Shown here: piece by piece, positions 1 through 5,611 of the stretch
Layout of the letters: each line of letters opens with the position of its first letter
How positions within the stretch are numbered: the first letter of the stretch is position 1
Assembly (NCBI GenBank): GCA_020433835.1
Contig: JAGRBY010000293.1
Span: forward strand, 1-8,746
Source of the DNA: Anaerolineae bacterium
Lineage (GTDB): Bacteria > Chloroflexota > Anaerolineae > 4572-78 > J111
Reading direction: 5' to 3'
DNA length: 8,746 nucleotides
Notes under the pieces: model-generated
What the model saw: only the letters and a program-made list of their open reading frames with translations
Told to the model about the DNA's origin: nothing
Databases searched by the model: none
Translations under genes and position numbers: made by a program

Positions 1-1069
1 ATAGCCGGACGCCGTCATCGGCGCGGGCATAAAAGCGATAGGCTCCGGCTGAATAGTCGAGCTGGCGGGTCCAGCGGGCTGAAAAGTTGTCTGCCGGTAG
101 TTCGGACGCGGGGGCGTTGAGGCCCCAGTCAAAACTCACAGCAACATCATTCCGAACCAGCGCCGGATTACCGCTTAGGTTGCGATTATTGTAATACTCG
201 CCGCGCCACTCAGTAATGACAATGCCCGGTACGGGAGTAGCTGTTGGCTGCGGGGTGGGGGCTACGGTGGGAGCCGGAGGAGCCGTCACTATCGGCACGT
301 TTTCGATATTTTCGGCGGTAGCAAATTGGGCCGATACCCAACCGTAGTCGCTTCTGGCACTGGGATAAAGAATTTGCCACCAGGTGCCATCGGCATTGCG
401 TCCGGTGATTTCGACACTCTGGCCGTAGAGGAGAACACCTATAATATCGTATTGAACGCCGGGGCCACTGCGTACGTTGAGATCGGTATTGACTGTCAAC
501 TGGGCAACACTGGGCGGCGGCGGTGTAGCCGTCGGTTCCGGTTCGGGCGGTGGAGCGATATCATCAGGAGCCGAAGGGGTTAGGGCCGGAATGTCGGCCG
601 GGCTGCTGATGGTTAGCAGGGCCTGGGCCGAACTCTTTTCGTCGTCGGTTTGAGCCAAAACGGGCACAGGGCTTTCATTTAGCCAACGCGGGTCGGAAGG
701 GACAATAATATCGACAGTGAAGTTGCCCTGGGGATCGACAATGGCGCTGTTAACCACGTATCGAGGCGGGTTGAGCGGCACAAAGTAAATGGAAATGTGG
801 CTGCCCACCGGCCAGCTATCACCCTTAACCGTAACGGTACTGCCGGCCGAGCCGACACTGGGTGATAACGACAGCGAGGGTCCCTCGGTTGTTGGTTGCG
901 AAGTTACGAGGTTGCTCACTTCAGAGGGCGCTCGATTGCCAAAGAATATGCTGCCCAAAACAGCAAATAAGATTATTGCTCCTGTTAACAGGGCAACAAA
1001 TATGCCCAGCAGGGTAAGTTCAAGTTTAGACCAATTTTCTAATAGACGTTGAAATGGATTGTTGTTCAT
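1..1069 (-). CDS. Membrane-anchored extracellular protein with Ig-like, SH3b and PA14 modules (3' end cut off by the window)
   Basis: The reading frame is open from an ATG at 1067-1069 to the window edge, giving 356 residues without a stop. Residues about 18-43 form one hydrophobic segment after a short polar N-terminus, so the protein is probably an N-terminally anchored exported protein rather than one with a cleaved signal. Residues about 62-155 resemble the Ig/IPT-like beta-sandwich of Chloroflexota surface proteins (GSAGSTVTVKGDSW). A Pro/Glu-rich linker follows. Residues 188-250 are a bacterial SH3 domain with the hallmark LNVRSGPG and a closing YGWV. A second Thr/Pro linker leads to a PA14-type carbohydrate-binding domain from W288 (WRGEYYNNRNLSGNP, later ADNFSARW and FYARADDGVRL) that continues past the edge. 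The start has AGAGG five bases upstream. A role in cell-wall or glycan binding is inferred from the domains; no catalytic domain is visible in the part shown. Confidence 0.88.
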   Translation of the reverse strand, partial: MNNNPFQRLLENWSKLELTLLGIFVALLTGAIILFAVLGSIFFGNRAPSEVSNLVTSQPTTEGPSLSLSPSVGSAGSTVTVKGDSWPVGSHISIYFVPLNPPRYVVNSAIVDPQGNFTVDIIVPSDPRWLNESPVPVLAQTDDEKSSAQALLTISSPADIPALTPSAPDDIAPPPEPEPTATPPPPSVAQLTVNTDLNVRSGPGVQYDIIGVLLYGQSVEITGRNADGTWWQILYPSARSDYGWVSAQFATAENIENVPIVTAPPAPTVAPTPQPTATPVPGIVITEWRGEYYNNRNLSGNPALVRNDVAVSFDWGLNAPASELPADNFSARWTRQLDYSAGAYRFYARADDGVRL

Positions 1070-1148
1070 GATAGCCTCTTTTCCCGTTTGGAGGTAACTG
1101 TATTCTGGACGTCAATGGGCGAGTAAAAGTTCCGACGCGGTTGTTTTA

Positions 1149-1177
1149 ATTATACACAAGAGTGCGAAATTAATGAA
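1149..1177 (-). promoter_or_regulatory. Sigma70-type promoter for the SH3b/PA14 gene
   Basis: On the minus strand a perfect TATAAT lies at 1149-1154. A weak -35 match (TTCATT, 1172-1177) sits 17 bases upstream. The start codon is about 80 bases downstream of the -10 box, which allows a leader of about 70 bases. The -35 directly abuts the U-tract of the preceding terminator, so the gene is probably an independent transcription unit. Confidence 0.5.
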
Positions 1178-1178
1178 C

Positions 1179-1206
1179 AAAAAAGCCGATCGTCGTTGAT
1201 CGGCTT
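1179..1206 (-). terminator. Intrinsic terminator of the methylglyoxal-synthase-fold gene
   Basis: Read on the minus strand, a perfect 9-bp stem AAGCCGATC/GATCGGCTT (1183-1191 with 1198-1206) with a 6-base loop is followed by an uninterrupted T run ending at 1179. It lies 48 bases after the stop codon of the gene ending at 1255. Confidence 0.85.
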
Positions 1207-1254
1207 GGTTAAAAGGCTGATTGAACCTGTATCACGGTATTAAATTTCCCTTCA

Positions 1255-1671
1255 TTATTCGGTTAATGCCAGACAGGATGGAAACATATGGTCGGCCGCC
1301 CGCCGATTACCGGCTATGGGAACATTTCTAAAGGTGGCATTGTCGAGCAACGCTTTTGCGTCCGGGTCTTCAAAAGGCATTCGCGATGTTTCCACAAAGA
1401 CAACGAGAAAATCGATGTCACTTTCGGTTTGCTGTAGCTTTTGGTCATCGACCTTATGCCGAACGGGTACAATGTTGATATTCAGTTCTCGGGTTAGCAA
1501 ATTGACGGCTGATCCGATGGCGTAAATCTCATACTCGGCTAAAAGGTCGCGGTTAAACTTAGCCCAATCTAACAATTCGGGCATGCGTTGGTCGTCAGCA
1601 AAGAGTGCAATCCTCTTCTTCCTTGATTCCATTTCAAAAGTCATCCTTAAGTTGATTTGTGTGGCAGTCAT
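1255..1671 (-). CDS. Methylglyoxal-synthase-fold (MGS-like) protein with degenerate active site
   Basis: The protein aligns along most of its length with methylglyoxal synthase, the enzyme that turns dihydroxyacetone phosphate into methylglyoxal. Shared landmarks are KRIALFADD (family K-IALVAHD), the stretch ending in NLLTREL (family GNLISRATG), and EDPDAKALL..ATFRNVPIAGN (family HDPDVKALL..ATVWNIPVATN). The VDDQK segment keeps the Asp of the family GGDQQ motif, and the Asp of DPD is also kept. Most other ligand residues known from the E. coli enzyme differ: AHDHCK is ADDQRM, TGTTGN is IGSAVN, the SGPMGG loop is VRHKVD, and the His before DPD is Glu. The C-terminal helix is also shorter. A change of ligand or a regulatory role is therefore likelier than methylglyoxal synthesis. 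Start choice is uncertain: ATG 1669-1671 is used here; TTG at 1674 and ATG at 1632 (AAGGA 11 bases upstream) are alternatives. Confidence 0.75.
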   Translation of the reverse strand: MTATQINLRMTFEMESRKKRIALFADDQRMPELLDWAKFNRDLLAEYEIYAIGSAVNLLTRELNINIVPVRHKVDDQKLQQTESDIDFLVVFVETSRMPFEDPDAKALLDNATFRNVPIAGNRRAADHMFPSCLALTE

Positions 1672-1683
1672 CAATAGAAATTT

Positions 1684-1692
1684 TTATGACAT
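1684..1692 (-). other. Two-codon upstream ORF (Met-Ser-stop) behind a strong ribosome binding site
   Basis: On the minus strand the best Shine-Dalgarno of the locus, AAGGAG (1698-1703), sits five bases before ATG TCA TAA (1692 down to 1684). This frame is the same as that of the following MGS-like gene, whose first ATG lies 12 bases after the TAA. It is either a minimal leader ORF acting by termination-reinitiation or an old start codon disabled by a nonsense change. The sequence alone cannot separate these. Confidence 0.5.
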
Positions 1693-1707
1693 ATAGTCTC
1701 CTTCTTA

Positions 1708-1719
1708 ACGCTTAAGCGT
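1708..1719. promoter_or_regulatory. 12-bp perfect palindrome, operator-like
   Basis: ACGCTTAAGCGT is a perfect palindrome placed between the predicted -10 box (1730-1735) and the ribosome binding site (1698-1703). This is a usual place for a repressor site. It is too short and has no loop to be a good hairpin. No regulator is encoded in the window that would obviously bind it. Confidence 0.4.
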
Positions 1720-1729
1720 AACAGAGTAA

Positions 1730-1759
1730 TGTATAAATCTTGTGACAAAAAAGTATCAA
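1730..1759 (-). promoter_or_regulatory. Candidate sigma70 promoter of the MGS-like gene
   Basis: On the minus strand TTGATA (1754-1759) and TATACA (1730-1735) are separated by 18 bases, in an AT-rich stretch downstream of the operon terminator. The -10 box matches consensus at four of six positions and the spacing is one base over ideal, so this is only a moderate call. Confidence 0.4.
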
Positions 1760-1795
1760 TTGCGTAATAAAACCTCCTTCTTCATTAAAGAAACT

Positions 1796-1818
1796 AAAAA
1801 TCCGCCTTGAGAGGCGGA
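1796..1818 (-). terminator. Intrinsic terminator closing the four-gene operon
   Basis: On the minus strand TCCGCC and GGCGGA (1813-1818 with 1801-1806), plus one further A-T pair, close a four-base loop. Five T residues follow (1796-1800). The stem begins eight bases after the stop codon of the ATP-grasp gene. Confidence 0.85.
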
Positions 1819-1826
1819 AATTTGTT

Positions 1827-2870
1827 TTATAGCGCGGCCATTTCAGCATTATCAAAATTACGGTCGTAATAGTTCATGTACTGTACTTTGTTTTCCAGAG
1901 CGTGGATAACCGCATAATTAAAGTTGACCTTCTCAAAGCGTTGGGCACTACCTAATCCACCGGGGCTAAAAACGTTTATTTCCATTAACTTATCGCCCAC
2001 AATATCCAAGCCCACCAAAAACATACCGTCTTGCACCAGCTTTGGCCGCACAATTTCAGCCACGCGCAGCGCGACATCATTGATCGTGGCCCGGGCGATG
2101 GTGCCGCCGGCGTGGACATTGCTGCGAATATCATCGCCGGTGCGAACGCGGCGAAAAGCGGCGTACTTGCCTTTGTAGCGCAGTGGCGAGCCGTTCATCA
2201 AAAATAGGCGAGTATCGCCCTCGGCGGCAGCCGGTAAATACTCTTGGGCGATAACGTACCCGTGGTGTCCAACGGCCTCAACCATCTGATTAAGGTTAGA
2301 CAGATCGTTGGGTGTAACCAGAAAAACACTCTGTCCGCCCGATCCTTGCAGCGGTTTGAGCACAATTTTGCCACCAACCTCTTTGGCGAAAGATTTCACC
2401 TCGGCCCGATCGCGGGTGATCAATGTTTTTGGGCGGACCGACTCCGGAAAAGATTGAAAGTACATTTTGTTCTGGGCCTTGGCCAAACCGTTGGGATCGT
2501 TAAGAACAATCACGCCGTGGCGCATCGCCATCCGGCCAAAGATAATCCCGGCTGACTGCGCCCAGGGCCGTTGCACATCTTCCGCCGGATCGTTGCGCAG
2601 CAGCAGCACATCCAGATCATCAACTTTAATCCGTTCTTTTTTTGCTTTTGTGCCTTGTAAATCACGCAGATACCCTTCCGTGGTGCTGTACTTTTTGGCC
2701 GGAGCCGATCGCGCCCGCCCGTAAATCGCGCCATCGGGCGCGTAATCAAAATCGGCGACACTCATTACCCAAGCCTCGTGGCCCATATTGATGGCCGTCA
2801 TCCCCAAGCGCGTGGTGGTATAGCCTTTGCCTTCAGTCATAATGTTATTCACGACAAAACCTATTCGCAT
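1827..2870 (-). CDS. GshB/RimK-like ATP-grasp amide ligase
   Basis: This 347-residue cytosolic enzyme belongs to the glutathione-synthetase-like ATP-grasp group, which activates a carboxylate as acyl-phosphate and joins it to an amine. The N-terminal pre-ATP-grasp part ends in VLLLRNDP (about 88-95), matching the RxDPP region of GshB. NDPNGLAKAQNK (124-135) follows. The ATP-binding loop is KPLQGSGGQSVF (172-183), and the adenine strand is IAQEYLP (207-213). RRVRTGDD and SNVHAGG (240-256) carry substrate- and phosphate-side Arg residues, and GLDIVGDKLMEINVFSPGG (287-305) supplies metal-binding D289, E297 and N299. All key residues are present, so it should be active. It is slightly longer than GshB (about 315). 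A gamma-glutamylcysteine ligase was not seen nearby, so true glutathione synthesis is doubtful. It starts two bases after the upstream stop, with AAAGGA seven bases before ATG. Confidence 0.88.
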   Translation of the reverse strand: MRIGFVVNNIMTEGKGYTTTRLGMTAINMGHEAWVMSVADFDYAPDGAIYGRARSAPAKKYSTTEGYLRDLQGTKAKKERIKVDDLDVLLLRNDPAEDVQRPWAQSAGIIFGRMAMRHGVIVLNDPNGLAKAQNKMYFQSFPESVRPKTLITRDRAEVKSFAKEVGGKIVLKPLQGSGGQSVFLVTPNDLSNLNQMVEAVGHHGYVIAQEYLPAAAEGDTRLFLMNGSPLRYKGKYAAFRRVRTGDDIRSNVHAGGTIARATINDVALRVAEIVRPKLVQDGMFLVGLDIVGDKLMEINVFSPGGLGSAQRFEKVNFNYAVIHALENKVQYMNYYDRNFDNAEMAAL

Positions 2871-2872
2871 GA

Positions 2873-4795
2873 TTATTTCCTTTCGATTAAATCTAATATA
2901 GAGGTGCTTTTGCGTAGTTTTTCAATTTTGAGTGTAGTATCTTGAGATTTCATGTAGCGCGGGTAAAGCGGCGTGGGCCGTAAAACTTGCCGCCACTGAA
3001 GCTCTTTAATAATGGGAATGTGATCGGCGGCAATTTTGCCGACAAATAGCGGATCGAGTTGCCCACCGTCTTTAATGTATTTCAAAACGGCAACCAGGCC
3101 CCGTAGATAAATAGCATCTTTTGTTAATCCACCTCCTCGATAAATACGCATAACAACTGTAAAAGCCGTTCGTTGGTCAAACCCAAAAGTTTGGTATAGT
3201 TCTCGGAATGTCTCAACGAAAGAGGCACCTTCGATCAGGAATTGAGCGGCTATTACCCGCCCGGCTAATAATCGCAAACGCGGTCGACTTAAACCGCCCA
3301 CAAAATATTCAGCCAATACGGCGATGCCTTCTTGCAGCTCTTCATAGCCGGCCAGGCCGGTATACAACTGCTGAAACGGTTGGGCGGATCCGTTGAAATA
3401 GGTCAGCAAATGGGTACCGACTTCGTGCTGAATTAAAGCCTCAACCCGCGAGGCCGGGATCCGGCTTTGCCGGCTGATGAGCAAGTTGCCGCGCGAAACC
3501 ATTAGCCCGGCCACGTCATCGCGAATCTGAATGGTGGCCGATATATCCGGATAGAACTGCCGGTAGTAGTCAATTTCACCTTTGGCCCGATCGGCGAAGG
3601 CGGCGGCAGTGAAATAGTTCTGACCATTTCCCTCACGGCTGTAAGGGGAGATCGCGGTGAGAATTTCGCGAGCCAAATGTTCTAGCTCGTTGCTAACGCC
3701 TCCAAACAGCTGCAGGCTGCCGTACAAAAAGCGACGCGAACCGCGATCGTTCAGCATCGTTAGCTGCCGGTCGAGTTCGTGGCGTTTTTCCCGAAATAGA
3801 TAGGCCAGGGTGGGGTCCTCAACGCGCTCGATGGGTACTTGAAAGAGTTTCCGTTTGAGCAGCGCCGGATCGACCGGCACCGGGCGGTAATAAAAGACCG
3901 GCGATTGTTCAAAATGAGATTGTTTGAACTGGTTCCAGGCTAACTCCGGGTTAACCGGCGTCACTTGCAGCAGAAATTCAAAGGCGTTGCTTATTTCGGC
4001 CAGTTTTTTATCAACATTCCAAACCGCTTTAACCAGGGCGCGACGCCCCAATGCCTGATAGTTGGGTGGATGATAAGTGGTCTGGGTTCGCGAAAACTCA
4101 AAAAACATCCGTCGAAAAGCGCGGGCTAGACCTCGGTGTAAGGTGCGCAGCACCATAGGGAAAATGGTGTTCGAAGTTGGATTTTGATAAATAGGCCCAA
4201 TTTCAAGGCCTAATAGATAACAGTTGAGTTTGCGGGCGATAGTCGATGAAAGCAGCATCGACATTTGAGAGGGAGCCCGTTTTTTTCGATCAACAACCTC
4301 AACCGAGGCTGGTTGTCGCTGAATTTTTATGCGGCGCAGAGATTTTGTTAACGCTTCAATGGTAGTGGTCGGCGGTCGAACGTGAGACGTAACCACTTTG
4401 AAAGAAGGCTGTAAAACCGCAATTTTGGTTTTATCGGTGCGCGGTGAGGGGGCGGCCCAGATTTCGACAATCAAAAAAGCCTCAAATTGCGGAGCGAGCG
4501 TTTCGGCTATGGTTCGCACCAGAGCCGTTATGCCCGATTGCTGACCCGGTTTACCGCAAACAATGAGATGGGACGCTTCGCCGGTGACCAGTTGTTCTGT
4601 GCCAACGTCGGTCGTTTTGGTCGGCTGGCGATAGACGCACAAAAAGGGCAGCGGGCGGTCGATATGAAGCCGACCATGTTGGGGCAGGTTGTATCTAACC
4701 TGCTTGCCTTGCGACAATAACTTACGGATTTTTTCAATTTGTTCAGCCGTGATAACTTCGGCTTCGTCATTGTGTAGGCGTGTGTCACTACTCAC
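2873..4795 (-). CDS. QEGLA-motif zinc carboxypeptidase, DUF1704 / MATCAP-like
   Basis: This 640-residue protein belongs to DUF1704, annotated in bacteria as flavohemoglobin expression-modulating QEGLA motif protein. The family's animal members, the MATCAP/TMCP enzymes, are tyrosine carboxypeptidases that trim tubulin and related C-termini. The zinc motif is HEVGTH (H457, E458, H462). It is followed by GYEELQEGIAVLAEYF, where QEGIA (488-492) is a variant of QEGLA; E489 is the probable third zinc ligand (inference). Residues 1-180 form an N-terminal domain with a beta-rich part (LIVCG, FEAFLIVEIWAAP), and the middle is largely helical. No signal peptide or membrane span is evident, so it is cytosolic. 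The GTG start has AAGGTG eight bases upstream, overlapping the TAA of the preceding gene, which favours translational coupling. The natural bacterial substrate is unknown. Neighbouring ligase and amidohydrolase genes suggest an amide-linked product or a modified C-terminus. Confidence 0.88.
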   Translation of the reverse strand: MSSDTRLHNDEAEVITAEQIEKIRKLLSQGKQVRYNLPQHGRLHIDRPLPFLCVYRQPTKTTDVGTEQLVTGEASHLIVCGKPGQQSGITALVRTIAETLAPQFEAFLIVEIWAAPSPRTDKTKIAVLQPSFKVVTSHVRPPTTTIEALTKSLRRIKIQRQPASVEVVDRKKRAPSQMSMLLSSTIARKLNCYLLGLEIGPIYQNPTSNTIFPMVLRTLHRGLARAFRRMFFEFSRTQTTYHPPNYQALGRRALVKAVWNVDKKLAEISNAFEFLLQVTPVNPELAWNQFKQSHFEQSPVFYYRPVPVDPALLKRKLFQVPIERVEDPTLAYLFREKRHELDRQLTMLNDRGSRRFLYGSLQLFGGVSNELEHLAREILTAISPYSREGNGQNYFTAAAFADRAKGEIDYYRQFYPDISATIQIRDDVAGLMVSRGNLLISRQSRIPASRVEALIQHEVGTHLLTYFNGSAQPFQQLYTGLAGYEELQEGIAVLAEYFVGGLSRPRLRLLAGRVIAAQFLIEGASFVETFRELYQTFGFDQRTAFTVVMRIYRGGGLTKDAIYLRGLVAVLKYIKDGGQLDPLFVGKIAADHIPIIKELQWRQVLRPTPLYPRYMKSQDTTLKIEKLRKSTSILDLIERK

Positions 4796-4807
4796 GTTCA
4801 GTACACC

Positions 4808-5596
4808 TTATTTACTTAGTTGTAATGCCTTAAGTACACCCGGCACTGTCGATGCGAGTGCTTGTTGAATTGCCTCCAGATGCGTGGGGAAGGGTTCACC
4901 GGTCCACTCATCCATAAAGAATTTTTTGAATTCAATCGCTAAAACGCACGCTGATTGCGGGAAGTTGGCGTGGGCCCAGCGAGAGAAATTCCCTCCCTGG
5001 AATTTAACATTTTCGCGTACATCCAAATGACGACCCAAGTAGTTGAAGTCACGCAAATCGGCCATAAAGCGATCGACAATGTGGCCCCATTGATCGCGAT
5101 TCAAACTGCCGGTGCCGATATTGACCTCCGGATTTTCCTGCGGGTTGGCCAGAGGACCAGCGGGGCCTTCGCGGCGATGGTTGTAGCTGTGCAGATCGAA
5201 AACAACAAAGCGCCCGAATTTCTGTTCAAGCGCTGTAAAGAGCTGTTTTGCAGTATCATAAAAAGCATCATACTGTTGAAGTGAGCGTGCGATAATGGCC
5301 TCTGGTGGTTTCTCGCGCCAGACGTGCAGGCCCCAGGCATCTTTCGGCTCAAGATAGATGGCCTTGTCTCGGGGACGATTAAGATCGATCTCAAAACGGG
5401 AGCGCAGACCAATAAGACGGGTGTCGGCCACAGAGGTCCAGCGGCGTGTAAAGGGGTCTTCTTCGCGAAGGCGCTCCGGTTCGGGCAGCGCCAGCAGTGC
5501 GGCCACCTCGGGCCGAACGGCGTGGCCGTCGTGAATGGCCGTGGCTACCAGCGGGCTGTCGCCCGTATGTAATTCCCAAATGGTTAAATCGATCAT
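4808..5596 (-). CDS. N-formylglutamate amidohydrolase (FGase) family enzyme
   Basis: This 262-residue protein has the FGase pattern, a metal-dependent amide hydrolase related to zinc exopeptidases. Motifs are IHDGHAVRPE (21-30, metal-binding H22 and H25), SRFEIDLNRPRDKAIY (66-81, substrate-binding R67, D71, R74), VVFDLHSYNHRREG (131-144, D134 and H136) and VLAIEFKKFF (218-227, E222 as candidate base). Classic FGase (HutG) releases formate from N-formylglutamate in histidine breakdown, but no hut gene is present. Here it sits between a GH13-like gene and a carboxypeptidase/ligase pair, so another N-acyl or amide substrate is likelier. The start was set at ATG 5594-5596, with GGA seven bases upstream. 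A TTG at 5606-5608 would add four residues but lacks a ribosome binding site. It follows the upstream stop by 15 bases, consistent with one operon. Confidence 0.87.
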   Translation of the reverse strand: MIDLTIWELHTGDSPLVATAIHDGHAVRPEVAALLALPEPERLREEDPFTRRWTSVADTRLIGLRSRFEIDLNRPRDKAIYLEPKDAWGLHVWREKPPEAIIARSLQQYDAFYDTAKQLFTALEQKFGRFVVFDLHSYNHRREGPAGPLANPQENPEVNIGTGSLNRDQWGHIVDRFMADLRDFNYLGRHLDVRENVKFQGGNFSRWAHANFPQSACVLAIEFKKFFMDEWTGEPFPTHLEAIQQALASTVPGVLKALQLSK

Positions 5597-5611
5597 AAAT
5601 GTATCCAATTA

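Noticed and set aside
789..1052. Open frame on the plus strand opposite the SH3b/PA14 gene
   Set aside because: The minus-strand frame has clear domains and a start site here, so the plus-strand frame is its shadow.
4955..5284. 109-codon open frame on the plus strand opposite the FGase gene
   Set aside because: It covers the FGase active-site motifs in antisense and has no independent support.
5597..5608. TTG start that would extend the FGase gene by four residues
   Set aside because: The ATG at 5594-5596 has a GGA seven bases upstream, while the TTG has no ribosome binding site.
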